Of a stretch of 64,000 nt of DNA, positions 1 through 9,627 are shown piece after piece (the stretch's first letter is position 1; each line of letters opens with the position of its first letter). The notes under the pieces are model-generated. The model was given only the letters and a program-made list of their open reading frames with translations, was not told where the DNA came from and did not search any database. The stretch spans positions 122,903 to 186,902 of the forward strand of contig JBAOHI010000043.1 in assembly GCA_037045535.1 (NCBI GenBank). Direction: 5' to 3'. The stretch comes from Competibacter_A sp037045535. Its GTDB lineage: Bacteria; Pseudomonadota; Gammaproteobacteria; Competibacterales; Competibacteraceae. Both the position numbers and the translations under genes were made by a program.

Positions 1-66
1 CCGATGGCTCCACAACCGCAGCCGCCATCCCAACCCCTGTACCAGACGCATTGGCAAGCGCTCTGA
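1..66 (+). CDS. possible 3' end of a gene entering from outside the window
   Basis: Reading from base 1 there are 21 open codons ending in TGA at 64-66. The peptide is proline- and glutamine-rich and ends THWQAL. It could be the C-terminus of a gene that starts upstream, but it is too short to identify and could be chance. From base 67 to 344 I see no gene on either strand; the short open frames there look non-coding. Confidence 0.25.
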   Translation, partial: PMAPQPQPPSQPLYQTHWQAL

Positions 67-344
67 GCGATTTTGCGAGCGGGTTCGCCCTCTCCCCATG
101 GAAAAGCTACTAAAATCGCTCCACGGCCTTGTATGGCGGTTTAACGCGGGGTTCTGCTTCGGGGTGTCGGATCGATTGCAGCGGTTCTCCGTGGCAGGTG
201 GCTGCGGTTTCGCTACGTTAGGCCGCCAAGCGAATTTTTACTTGCCACATGCCTGCGTCCGACTCTGCATTCGTGGAACTCGAATCGTTCCCGGTAGATA
301 AAGGGCTTGTCTGTATAAGGCGTTGTTTTTTTTGGAACGCTGGT

Positions 345-968
345 TCAGTTGTACACGCGTTTCGCTTGCCGGTTCCGCCACAAAAAGCTTCTCACCGAGC
401 TGACGGGGCGATACAGCAGATCGGCGATCTCCGCCGCGCCCACTCCTTGCTCATCCAAGCGCAGTATCTCGGCCTTTTCCCATTCGCTGAAATTTTCCCG
501 GGTCGAGCGCGGTTTGGTAGCCGGTTCGATGATCGTTTTTCTGGCCCGCAGCGCCGCGTTCACGCCTCGTTCGACGCAACGCTCGATCAAGTCGGTCAAG
601 TCTTGCTGGGTCAGCTTGAAAACGGGCTCGTCGGCGCCGAGTATCGTGTAGTGACCTTGCTTGCGAAGCGTGGGCAGCACCTCGGACGTGACCCATTTCT
701 TGAACTTTTTGGCTTCCGGCTTGCGGCTGGTCAGGATCAGCGCGTAAAGACCGGATTCGTTGATGATGCTCATTTTTTGGGGCCCACCAGGGGTGTCCAT
801 AACACTGACACCCTTTTCATCATCATCCAATCGCTCTAGCGCCATACGGTTATTGTTGATATGGAGTGCTGCACATACGTCGACAGCAACAAACCACGGT
901 TCACCGTCGATTATCAGGACACGGACGGACTGGGTAACAAATTCGAAAGTGATGAGATCGTTAGACAT
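345..968 (-). CDS. BRO-N domain (phage antirepressor-like) protein
   Basis: This 207-residue protein starts with a BRO-N domain (about residues 1-110): an N-terminal strand region followed by the typical 'GEPWFVAVDVCAAL' stretch, 'LDDDEKGV', and 'INESGLYALILTSRKPEAK' leading to 'FKKWVTSEVLPTLRKQG'. These are hallmarks of Bro/antirepressor proteins of phages and mobile elements, which act as DNA-binding regulators. The last 45 residues (about 163-207) look like a small helix-turn-helix ('GVGAAEIADLLYRPVSSVRSF'). It stands alone, divergent from the copper operon, with no phage structural genes nearby, so it is probably a relic of an integrated element or a domesticated regulator. A small palindrome lies just upstream. 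The family call is strong; the role is inferred. Confidence 0.85.
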   Translation of the reverse strand: MSNDLITFEFVTQSVRVLIIDGEPWFVAVDVCAALHINNNRMALERLDDDEKGVSVMDTPGGPQKMSIINESGLYALILTSRKPEAKKFKKWVTSEVLPTLRKQGHYTILGADEPVFKLTQQDLTDLIERCVERGVNAALRARKTIIEPATKPRSTRENFSEWEKAEILRLDEQGVGAAEIADLLYRPVSSVRSFLWRNRQAKRVYN

Positions 969-994
969 CGGAAGGCCTTGAAGCGAAACACAGT

Positions 995-1009
995 TTGTCT
1001 ATCGGACAA
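995..1009. promoter_or_regulatory. palindrome upstream of the BRO-N gene, candidate operator
   Basis: TTGTC-N5-GACAA lies 27 bp upstream of the BRO-N start codon, next to an AT-rich stretch that includes TATAAT on the plus strand. Position and symmetry fit an autoregulatory operator, but there is no second copy to support this. Confidence 0.3.
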
Positions 1010-1131
1010 GTATAATTCAAACTATCGGCGGCAAAACAGGCGGTTTTGGAGGCTTGTCCGAATCGACTCCGGAACTTGCGAGCACCGACTAAAATCCAAC
1101 CGCAAATGCAATTTTCGACGGGGAACCGATC

Positions 1132-1542
1132 TTGAGTCCGATGGCGCGGCGCGAGCATGTCCAGCAGCCCGGCGTTTTGATGGCGCTGCTGGTGCTATTG
1201 CTGATGTTTGGCGGTCACCCTTGTTCGGCGGTGGCGCAAGCCGATTCTGTTTCGCCATCGAACGTTCACAATTGCTGCCCCGACCTGTTTGCGACGCCGC
1301 ATCTGCCCGACAGCTTCTCGCAATCGCCTTGCCATGATGGGTTCTGTCCGCAAGCTGTCGGCCATTACAACGTAGCGGATTACGCATCGTCGCTCGGCAA
1401 CCCGGACGTATCCCCGCAACCGCTCGCCGCCGCCAGGCTACTAGCGCCGGACTGGTCGAATCAAGGCTATCTCCCGCCTCCCCTCATTGCCGCAACGACC
1501 GGTCCACCACCGACCCAGCGTTCCATCGTTTTGCGTTTGTAG
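1132..1542 (+). CDS. small secreted Cys/His-containing protein ahead of cusBA
   Basis: This 136-residue protein has a hydrophobic export segment at about residues 15-36 (MALLVLLLMFGG then a small-residue cleavage region). A short exported domain follows with paired cysteines in 'NCCPDLF' and 'CHDGFC', and a proline-rich tail. Small periplasmic Cys/His proteins of this sort often open heavy-metal RND efflux operons (CzcI-like or CopL-like position), so a metal-sensing or metal-binding role is likely but unproven. TTG at 1132 has GGGG eight bases upstream; ATG at 1141 is the alternative start. It lies about 75 bp before cusB on the same strand. No outer-membrane factor (cusC) gene is present in the window. 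Confidence 0.6.
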   Translation: MSPMARREHVQQPGVLMALLVLLLMFGGHPCSAVAQADSVSPSNVHNCCPDLFATPHLPDSFSQSPCHDGFCPQAVGHYNVADYASSLGNPDVSPQPLAAARLLAPDWSNQGYLPPPLIAATTGPPPTQRSIVLRL

Positions 1543-1617
1543 CGCTCCCAGCCGTCTCGCGCTTTGCCGAAGACGCGGCCTTGCGCCGCATTCACGCGAT
1601 TTTTTGGGAGCCTTTCG

Positions 1618-3128
1618 ATGAAAGCCATCTTGGCGGTTGTTGTCGCCATTTTACTGTTTGCTGCCGGCGTGTTGCTGGCACCTCGCCTGCAACCCTTGCT
1701 TGCCCATCTCGGCCACGAAGCGACCCGCGCCGGCCGATTCCAACGTCGCTGCGCCGACCGAGCGCAAGCCGGTCAAGTACCGGCATCCGATGAACCCCAC
1801 CATCTTCTCCGACACGCCGGCCAAGGACGATATGGGCATGGACTACATCCCGGTCTACGCCGATGGAGAAGATACCGCTACCGGTTCCGGCATCCGCATC
1901 GCGCCGGAAGTGGTCAACAATTTGGGCGTCCGCACCGCGCCGGTCGAACGTGGCGATCTAAGCCGGCGTATCGAAACCGTCGGCTATCTCGATTACGACG
2001 AACGGGCACTCAGCCACGTCCATCTGCGTGCCAACGGTTGGGTGGAAAACCTGAAAGTCAGGACCTTGGGCGAGCGGGTTCGGCAAGGTGACCTGCTGCT
2101 GGAGGTCTACGCTCCCGATCTGGTCAATGCACAAAGAGAGTATTTGCAAACATTGCGCGGTGATCAAACCGTACTGAGAGCGACGGGCCGCGACCGCCTA
2201 TTGGCGCTGGGCATATCGGAAAGCCAGATTCAACAATTGGAAAAAGAAGGGCGTGTGCGTCAGTTGACGTCGGTCTACGCCCACCAGAACGGTCTCGTCT
2301 CAGTGCTCAATATCCGCGAGGGCATGTACGTTACCCCAGAGACGGAATTGATGACGTTGGCCGATCCTTCCACGGTTTGGGTTAAGGTCGAAGTGTTCGA
2401 GCAACAAGCCGGCTGGTTGGCGGTCGGGCAAAAAGCCGAAGTGCGATTGCCTCACGCGCCTGGCGAGGTCTGGGAAGGCGCGGTCGAATACATCTACCCC
2501 GACGTAGACCCCAAAACTCGGGCTTTGCGCGCCCGGTTGCGCTTTCCCAATCCCGGCGAACGGCTCAAGTTCAACATGTTCGCCGATGTGATCATCCATG
2601 CCGCGCCGCGTGCCAAGGTGTTGAACATTCCCCGCGAAGCCCTGATCCGCACCGGCGTGGAACAGCGAGTGATCGTCGATCTCGGCGAAGGGACGGTTCG
2701 AGGCGCGGCCGGTCGAAACCGGCATCGAGTCTGATGATCGGGTGGAAATCCGCTCCGGGCTGAAGGAAAACGAACGGGTGGTGACTTCCGCCCAATTCCT
2801 GCTCGATTCCGAGAGCAGCGTCCGCGCCAGCCTGCAACGGTTGAGCAAGCCGCCGGAACCGGAGATTTGGGCGGAGGGCGTCATCAATTCGGTCGAGGGC
2901 GGTTCGCGCACCTTGAACGTGACCCACGAGCCCATCCCGGCGTTGAGTTGGCCGGCGATGACGATGGATTTTCCCGTCGCCAAGGGCGTCAAGCTGGACG
3001 GGCTGAAACCAGACGGCAAGGTGCATTTTCGCATCCGGGAGGGCGAGGACGGGCGGTACGTGATCGATGCCATACGTCCCTCACCCCCGACCCCTCTCCC
3101 AAAGAGTGAGGGGAGTACCGCGCCATGA
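1618..3128 (+). CDS. cusB: CusB-type RND efflux periplasmic adaptor with C-terminal CusF-like domain (two frameshifts)
   Basis: This is the membrane fusion protein of a Cu/Ag efflux pump, linking the inner-membrane transporter CusA to an outer-membrane channel. The start at ATG 1618 gives a signal/anchor segment (residues 1-22). After a break near 1725-1735 the next frame holds a heavy-metal-binding motif (KYRHPMNP, then DMGMDYIPVY) and the adaptor barrel-sandwich and beta-barrel regions. A second break follows at about 2690-2694: removing the A after GGG at 2690-2692 restores the frame. The last ~90 residues form a CusF-like domain with 'ALSWPAMTMDF', whose Trp and two Met are the Cu(I)/Ag(I) ligand positions in CusF. 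The stop overlaps the cusA start (ATGA). Both breaks look like one extra base, so the gene may be intact in the organism. Confidence 0.85.
3078..3114. repeat. REP-like GC-rich palindromic repeat inside the cusB 3' end
   Basis: A CCCTCACCCC...CCCCTCTCCC tract faces GAGTGAGGGG, with a stem CCCCTC (3091-3096) against GAGGGG (3108-3113). This composition, translating as PSPPTPLPK, is that of a dispersed intergenic palindrome common in high-GC proteobacteria. Here it lies within the last codons of cusB, so the adaptor probably gained a short repeat-encoded tail. Confidence 0.5.
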
Positions 3129-6100
3129 TCGCCGCCGTCATCCGTTGGTCGATTCAAAATCGCCTGTTGATCACACTGGCGACATTGCTGTTAGCCGGCT
3201 GGGGTGCATATTCGGCCCGCCACATTCCGCTCGATGCCCTGCCCGACCTGTCCGACGTGCAGGTGATCGTCAAGACCAGCTACCCTGGCCAAGCGCCGCA
3301 GGTGGTGGAAAGCCAAGTCACCTATCCGCTGGCGACGGCTTTTCTGGCGGTGCCGGGCGCGGTATCGGTGCGTGGTTATTCCGGTTTCGGCGATTCCTTC
3401 GTGTACGTGATTTTTGCCGATGGCACCGATTTGTACTGGGCGCGGTCGCGGGTGCTGGAGTATCTGAGCCAAATCGCGCCCCGTTTGCCGCCCCAAGCGC
3501 AACCGGCGTTAGGCCCCGATGCCACCGGCGTTGGCTGGATCTACGAATATGCTTTGGTGGATCGGACGGGCCATCACGATTTGGCGCAACTGCGTTCTTT
3601 GCAGGACTGGTTCCTCAAATTCGAGTTGCAGTCGGTGGACGGCGTGGCCGAGGTGGCGACGGTCGGCGGCATGGTCAAACAATATCAGGTGGTGCTCGAC
3701 CCCAATCGGCTGCGCGCCTACAACCTGCCGCTCTCGCAAGTACGGATGGCGATTCAGAACGCCAACCAGGAAGTCGGTGGCTCGGTGATCGAAATGGCCG
3801 AGGCCGAATACATGGTGCGTTCGCGCGGCTATCTGCAAACCGTCGAGGACTTGCGGCGGGTATCGCTGGGCGTCGGTCCCGCCGGTACGCCGATCCTGCT
3901 CGGCGACGTGGCCGAGGTGCGGATCGGTCCGCAACTGCGGCTCGGCGCGGCGGAACTGGACGGCGAAGGCGAGGTGGTGGGCGGCATCATCGTCATGCGC
4001 TCCGGCGAGAACGCCATGACGACCATCGACGCGGTCAAGGCCAAACTGGAACAGTTGCGGCGCGGCTTACCGGAAGGGGTCGAAATCGTGCCGACCTACG
4101 ACCGCTCCAGCTTGATTCTGCGGGCGGTCGCCAATTTGCGCGACAAGCTGGTCGAAGAATTCGTGGTCGTGGTCGTGGTCTGCGCGCTGTTCCTGTTCCA
4201 CCTGCGCTCCTCGCTGGTGATTCTGATCAGTCTGCCGGTCGGCATTCTGGCCGCGTTCGCCATCATGCGCTGGCAAGGGATCAACGCCAACATCCTGTCG
4301 CTGGGGGGTATCGCCATCGCCATCGGCGCGATGGTGGACGCCGCCATCGTCATGGTCGAGAATCTGCACAAGCACCTCGAACGCTCCCAACCGCGCGACG
4401 CCGCCGACCGTTGGCGAATCGTGCAGCAGGCGTCGGCGGAAGTCGGGCCACCGCTATTTTTCTCGCTGCTGATCATCACCTTCAGCTTTCTGCCGGTGTT
4501 CAGCCTGGAAGCGCAAGAAGGCCGCCTGTTTGCTCCGCTGGCCTACACCAAGACCTACGCGATGGCCGCCGCCGCCGGCCTGTCCATCACCCTGGTGCCG
4601 GTGTTGATGGGCTGGTTCGTGCGCGGGCGGATTCTTCCCGAGCACAAAAATCCGCTCAATCGCCTGTTGATCGCTGCTTACCGGCCGTTCGTCGGCATGG
4701 TTTTGCACCGTCCGTGGCCGGTGGTGCTGCTGGCGGGATTATTGACGCTGACCGGCTGGTGGCCGCTGCACCGGTTGGGCGTCGAATTCATGCCCGATCT
4801 GGACGAGGGCGATCTGCTGTACATGCCGACGACCTTTCCCGCCATCGCTATCGGCAAGGCGACGGAAATCTTGCAGCAAACCGACAAGTTGATTCGAACC
4901 GTTCCCGAGGTACAACGGGTGTTCGGCAAGGTCGGGCGAGCGGAGACCGCCACCGATCCGGCACCGTTGAGCATGATCGAGACGGCGATTCAGTTGAAAC
5001 CGCGCGCGGAATGGCGGCCGGGCCTGACCACGGCTGATTTGATCGCCGAGCTGGACCGCATCGTCAAATTGCCCGGCCTGAGCAACGCGTGGGTGATGCC
5101 GATCAAGAACCGCATCAACATGCTGGCGACCGGCATCAAGACGCCGCTCGGCGTCAAGGTCGCGGGCACCGATCCGGCGACGATCCAGCAAGTGGGCGAG
5201 CGCTTGGAACAGGTCATCCGCACCATTCCGGGCGCCACGTCGGTTTATTCCGAACGGGTGGCCGGTGGCCGCTACGTGGACATTGCCATCGACCGCTTGG
5301 CCGCTGCTCGGTTGGGATTGAGCATCGGCGACGTGCAAGAGGTCGTCAACATTGCCGTCGGCGGGATGAACGTCACCGAGACCGTGGAAGGGCTGGAGCG
5401 CTATCCGGTCAACCTGCGCTATCCGCAGGTGGTACGCGACTCGTTGGAGCGGTTGCAGGCGTTGCCCATCGTGACGCCAGCCGGCGCCGTGGTGCCGTTG
5501 AGCCAGGTCGCCGCGATCAAGATTACCGACGGACCGGCGATGTTGCAGAGCGAGAACGCCCGGTTGACCGGCATCACTTACGTGGACATTCAGGGCCGCG
5601 ACATCGGTTCCTTCGTCGCCGAGGCGCAACGGGCGGTAGCGAATCAGGTTATGTTGCCCGCCGGCTACTCGCTGCGCTGGTCCGGCCAATACGAGTATCT
5701 GACCCGCGCCTTGGCCAAGCTGCAAATCGTCGCGCCGATCACGCTGGTGATCATCTTCCTGCTGCTGTATCTGAGTTTTGGCCGCTTCGGTCCAGCGATC
5801 CTCATCATGGCGACCCTGCCCTTTGCGCTGCTGGGTGGGATTTGGCTGCTGTACTGGCTGAATTACAACCTGTCGGTGGCGGTCGGGGTCGGCTTTCATC
5901 GCCTTGGCCGGCGTCGCGGCGGAAACCGGGGTGGTGATGCTGGTCTATCTCGATCAGGCGTTGGCGAAGCGGCGAGAATCGGCCGCCAGCGAAGGCCGTG
6001 CCGTCACTGTGATCGAGTTGCGCGAGGCAGTGATCGAAGGTGCGCTATTGCGAGTGCGGCCGAAAATGATGACCGTCGCCACCATCATCGTCGGTCTGTT

Positions 6101-6329
6101 GCCGATCATGTACGGCGCGGGTACGGGTTCCGAGGTCATGCGCCGCATCGCCGCGCCGATGGTGGGCGGCATGGTCAGCGCCACGTTGTTGACTCTGGTG
6201 GTGATTCCGGCGGTGTTCCTGATCTGGCAAAGCATGGTGATCGGTCGTGAAAGCCGGCGGAACCCTGGCACCGATCACAATCGAACTTTAAATGCTCAAT
6301 TCCAACACAACCCTGGAGAAATCCGATGA
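3125..6329 (+). CDS. cusA: CusA-type heavy-metal (Cu/Ag) RND efflux transporter (one frameshift)
   Basis: This is the inner-membrane proton-driven transporter of the HME-RND family, about 1,065 residues when repaired. It has twelve membrane segments with two large periplasmic loops. Supporting motifs are the TM4 signature 'GGIAIAIGAMVDAAIVMVEN' and the HME-type segment 'NAWVMPIKNRINMLATGI', followed by 'KTPLGVKVAG', where methionines of the Cu/Ag path lie. The frame is lost at 5894-5896, where GGCTTTCATC should read GGC TTC ATC (one extra T). The next frame then supplies 'AGVAAETGVVMLVYLDQA' and the final membrane helices. The start overlaps the cusB stop, and the repaired stop (TGA 6327-6329) overlaps cusF as ATGA, so cusBAF look translationally coupled. 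Confidence 0.9.
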
Positions 6330-6664
6330 CAAAGCAATGGTTGATTCCCACATGTCTGGTCGCGTTGCTGGGCGGCGGTCCGGTGCTAGCCGCTGAGACC
6401 GGCCACGATCACAACGCCGCGCCAGCAGCGACGCAAGCCATTCCGGCGACCGGCACGGTCAAGAGCCTGGACGCGGCGGTGGGCAAGCTGGTGATCGCCC
6501 ACGATCCAATTCCGGCACTGAAATGGCCGGCGATGACGATGGATTTCCGCTTGGCGGATAAAGCTTTAGCAGGCAAGGTCAAGGTGGGCGACAAGGTGAA
6601 ATTTACGCTGACGCCTGGTGAGAAGGGCAGCTATACCGTTACGGCGATCGAACCAACGCCTTGA
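6326..6664 (+). CDS. cusF: CusF-type periplasmic copper/silver chaperone
   Basis: This 112-residue protein has a signal peptide (about residues 1-22, ending VLAAE), a short His-rich linker (GHDHNAA) and a CusF/OB-fold domain. The ligand motif 'ALKWPAMTMDF' holds the conserved Trp and two Met that coordinate Cu(I) or Ag(I) together with an upstream His. CusF hands metal to CusB. A paralogous domain is fused to the end of CusB in this operon, so two such modules are present. The gene overlaps the cusA stop and is followed about 40 bp later by a strong terminator, marking the end of the operon. Confidence 0.92.
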   Translation: MTKQWLIPTCLVALLGGGPVLAAETGHDHNAAPAATQAIPATGTVKSLDAAVGKLVIAHDPIPALKWPAMTMDFRLADKALAGKVKVGDKVKFTLTPGEKGSYTVTAIEPTP

Positions 6665-6703
6665 GTGTGCCATCCGCAACGGAAATGCGGTGAGTCTTGC
6701 CAG

Positions 6704-6752
6704 CCGTATCGTTCGCGCTATTATTTTCATTAAGCGAACGATACGGTTTTTT
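6704..6752 (+). terminator. Rho-independent terminator after cusF
   Basis: A perfect 13-bp stem (CCGTATCGTTCGC at 6704-6716 pairing with 6734-6746) is followed by TTTTTTATT. It ends the copper operon and separates it from the NACHT gene. Confidence 0.9.
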
Positions 6753-6812
6753 ATTGCCACATATTTTATAAAAAATATTGAAATTATTATATTTTTTATT
6801 GGACTGGCCTGA

Positions 6813-8635
6813 ATGATTTGGAACAGGAAAATGGACTGGAAAACAAGAGCTTTACTGGCGGCAGGGCAGCTACCGCCCATCGCTTTTTTCTACCACCTCC
6901 GCGAACAGGCACTACAAGATCCGTGGCAGGCGGCGGGGTGGCTGGCTTTATACGAAATCGGGCTGGTGCTAGCTGGGATTTTGGCGCAAAGTCTGGAAAA
7001 AAGTCTGGCCTGACGTTGGAAAAAGACGCGGTTAATGCCACCGCCGACTGGTTGCTCAATGCTATTCGCATCGGGCTATCCGATTTCCGCCGCCGCTATA
7101 ACCAGCAAGTCTATTACGATCACCGCTTCTTCAACGTGCGTGGGTTGCGTACTCAAGGCAACTTTACGCTGGAGCTAGAGCGGGTGTTTGTGGAGTTGCG
7201 CATCGCACCTGCGGCCGGTTCTATCTCTGGCCGCATTAACCTGCTGGCTGATGTGGAACTTCAGGGCAGCAAGCCGATTTGGGATTTTCTGCGCGTGGTG
7301 CGACGCAAGGAGCCGGAAACTGCACCCGCTTTTGCCGTCATCGGCGCACCCGGCTGCGGCAAGACCACCTTGCTGCAACATCTGGCTTTGGCCTTCGCGC
7401 AAAATCGCCAGCGTAAGTTGAAACTGCCTGCCTACGTGCCGGTGCTGTTGTTTCTGCGTGAGCACATCAAAACCATCGCCGGCAAAGAACCACCGCATTT
7501 AGCGGAATTGGTACAAACGCATTTCGCCAATCACAAACGCTATCCCGATCTCAAGCCGCCGCCGGGCTGGTTTGCGGCGCAACTGCAGCGCGGGCGATGT
7601 CTGATCATGCTGGATGGGTTGGACGAAGTGGCGCGGCAACATCAGCGGGAAAAAGTCTCCGCCTGGGTCAACGAGCAAATTCGCCTTTATCCGCGTTGTC
7701 CCTTCATTCTCACCTCGCGTCGCAAAGGTTATGACAGCGCGCCCTTGGACAAGGTGCATGTACTGAGTGTGCAGCCTTTCAGCTATGAGCAAGTCAAGCG
7801 TTTCGTCCATGCCTGGTATTTGGAAAACGAAATCCTGAGCACCGGCAAGGACGACCCCGGCGTGCGCCAACAAGCCGAGCACGGCGCGCAAGACCTGTTG
7901 GAACGTTTGCGTGGTCTGCCCGCTTTGAGCGATCTCACCGTCAATCCCCTGCTACTCACCATGATCGCGATGGTGCATCGCTATCGGGGCCAGTTGCCGG
8001 GGCGGCGGATCGAACTTTACGCCGAAATCTGCGATGTGCTGCTGGGGCATTGGCGCAAAGCCAAAGGCATTCAGGATAGCCTTACCGCTGCTCAAAAGCG
8101 CGTGGCCCTGCAACCTCTAGCTGACGCCATGATGAAAAGACGGTTGCGGCAAATCAGCATGAAGGAAGCGATGGCAGTCATGGCGGAACCGCTGCAAAGC
8201 GTGAACGTGACAGGGGAAGACGCCACCAGCTTTTTGCCAGACGTGCAAGCCAGCAGCGGGTTGTTGCAGGAGAGCGAATTAGGCGAATGGCGCTTTGCTC
8301 ATCTCACCTTTCAGGAGTATCTAACCGCCGCGCATTTCTCAGAACATGGCGAGGAGCTGCACTTCGCCGAATGGGTGGATGACAGTTGGTGGCACGAAAC
8401 CTTGCGGCTTTACGCAGCCCAAAGCAGCGCTACTGCCCTGGTGCGGGCGTGTTTAGCCAAAGATACGGTATCTGCCCTGAGCTTGGCCGCCGATTGTTTG
8501 GATGAAGCAAGACAACTCGATGTCGATGTGCGACAAGCGTTGGAGCAAAAACTGATCGCCGACTTGGAGTCGGATGACCCGGCACGGCGCACACTGGCGG
8601 CGGAAGTAAAGCTACACCGGCGATTATCGTCATGA
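6813..8635 (+). CDS. NACHT-family NTPase with N-terminal membrane segment (N-terminal frameshift)
   Basis: This is a STAND-type signalling ATPase. The NACHT core has a P-loop 'GAPGCGKTTLLQHLA' (coded near 7343-7390), a Walker B 'LIMLDGLDEV' and a sensor-like 'FILTSRRKGY'. The C-terminus has the helical 'WRFAHLTFQEYLTAAHF' motif typical of bacterial NACHT proteins. From 6813 or 6831 (with an AGGA ribosome site before 6831) a first frame encodes a hydrophobic helix (WLALYEIGLVLAGILA) and stops at 7011-7013. The frame carrying the NACHT core reads into the same area, so a base error near 6985-7015 is likely and the intact protein would be membrane-anchored. The stop overlaps the next start by 4 bp. 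Bacterial NACHT proteins (bNACHT) are known antiphage factors; that role is inferred here. Confidence 0.85.
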
Positions 8636-9525
8636 GCTGGTATCGGATTGATGAACAGCGAGAAATCTCGGCGGATTTTATTACCGGCGCGGAATATCAA
8701 TTATTTCTGGATGAAAAACGCGTACAAGGTGAATATTGTCAGCCGGATCACTGGAATGATGAGCAGTTTCCGAAAGGGCAAGCTCAAGAACCGATTTTGG
8801 GGGTTCGCGGACAAGATGCCAGCCAGTTTTGTAAGTGGTTAAGCCAGCGGCAAGGCAACAAATTCCACTACCGGCTGCCCGCGCCAGAAGAAATTTCCAA
8901 CCATCCAGCGACCGTTGAGAAAGAAATTGGTTGCTGGTGTGCAGTAGGGGAAAAGCGGTTTGTTTGTGGCCTTAACCTCTCTCAATGGAAAGAGTTTTTC
9001 CTTAATGCGCTGAATAGTGACTGGAGCCATATCCTTACCGCCCTCGCCCTCGCCCTCGCCCTCGCCCGCGACCGCGCCGTCGACCGCGCCCGCGACCTCG
9101 CCCGCGCCGTCGACCGCGCCCTCGCCATCGACTTCGACCTCGACCTCGCCCGCGCCGTCGACCGCGCCCTCGCCCTCGACCACGCCCGCGACCACGCCCT
9201 CGCCCTCGACCGCGACCACGCCCTCGCCCTCGACCGCGACCACGCCCTCGCCCGCCCTTTTACTTCTAAGGATCTTTCCGCTCTGCGCAGCCTATGCTGT
9301 ACCTCGATCTTCTTGTGGGCATTAGATCACTACTCCAATCCAAAACCTGCTTGGTACAAGCGGCTCTGGTCAAAACGAACTGAAATTGATGTCACGCGTG
9401 GCATACCACAAGGACTGGATGCAGCACTCAACCTTTACGCTTTTTTCCTCCTGATCGACGAACGCCGCAAAGGCAATCTGCCCGCTTGGGAAGGCATCCG
9501 CATCGTCAGGGAACGGTTAGAGTGA
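8632..9525 (+). CDS. degenerate SUMF1/FGE-sulfatase-like protein with period-2 residue repeat
   Basis: In this 297-residue protein, residues about 10-110 resemble the first half of the FGE-sulfatase/SUMF1 fold: 'ITGAEYQLFLDE', 'EPILGVRGQDASQFCKWLS' and 'NKFHYRLPAPEEI'. The catalytic cysteine half of formylglycine-generating enzymes is missing, so enzymatic activity is unlikely. Residues 137-208 are 36 consecutive dipeptides of the form [A or D][L, R, V, H, I or F], encoded by an uninterrupted hexanucleotide array. A C-terminal region with no obvious family follows (about 209-297; 'RGIPQGLDAALNLYAFFLLID'). The start overlaps the NACHT stop as ATGA, so the two are almost certainly co-translated and may work as sensor and NTPase. 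The function is not known to me. Confidence 0.8.
   Translation: MSWYRIDEQREISADFITGAEYQLFLDEKRVQGEYCQPDHWNDEQFPKGQAQEPILGVRGQDASQFCKWLSQRQGNKFHYRLPAPEEISNHPATVEKEIGCWCAVGEKRFVCGLNLSQWKEFFLNALNSDWSHILTALALALALARDRAVDRARDLARAVDRALAIDFDLDLARAVDRALALDHARDHALALDRDHALALDRDHALARPFTSKDLSALRSLCCTSIFLWALDHYSNPKPAWYKRLWSKRTEIDVTRGIPQGLDAALNLYAFFLLIDERRKGNLPAWEGIRIVRERLE
9040..9255 (+). repeat. 36-unit in-frame hexanucleotide codon-pair array (G[C/A]C NNC)
   Basis: All 216 bases obey a six-base pattern: GCC or GAC followed by one of CTC, CGC, GTC, CAC, ATC or TTC. Every codon ends in C. A larger 24-bp unit (dipeptides AL-AL-DR-DH) is exactly duplicated near the 3' end, and AR-AV-DR-AL occurs twice. Because the unit is two codons, slippage would change length without breaking the frame. 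Confidence 0.95.
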
Positions 9526-9627
9526 CGCGAGGGCAGACCAGCGCTGTTGAAACTGCGAATCCAAGTCATATCACCACTGATCGGCTACACTAGTGCTGCC
9601 TTCGATCGATAGACAGCTGAATCATTG

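Noticed and set aside
2300..3157. 285-residue minus-strand open frame over cusB
   Set aside because: Shadow of the high-GC cusB coding frame; no family features, and the plus strand carries clear CusB motifs.
3067..5037. 656-residue plus-strand open frame overlapping cusA in another frame
   Set aside because: Arginine/glycine-rich shadow; cusA in the other frame has the real transporter motifs. Its PHPRPLSQ start is only the translated palindrome.
4739..5899. 386-residue minus-strand open frame over cusA
   Set aside because: His/Gln/Arg-rich translation typical of an antisense shadow of GC-rich coding DNA.
9040..9255. Diversity-generating retroelement variable repeat
   Set aside because: No reverse transcriptase, template repeat or adenine-specific variation is visible in the window.
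8839..9325. Ser/Pro/Thr-rich plus-strand and Gly/Glu-rich minus-strand open frames across the hexanucleotide array
   Set aside because: Open only because the array has no stop in any frame; no ribosome site or domain supports them.
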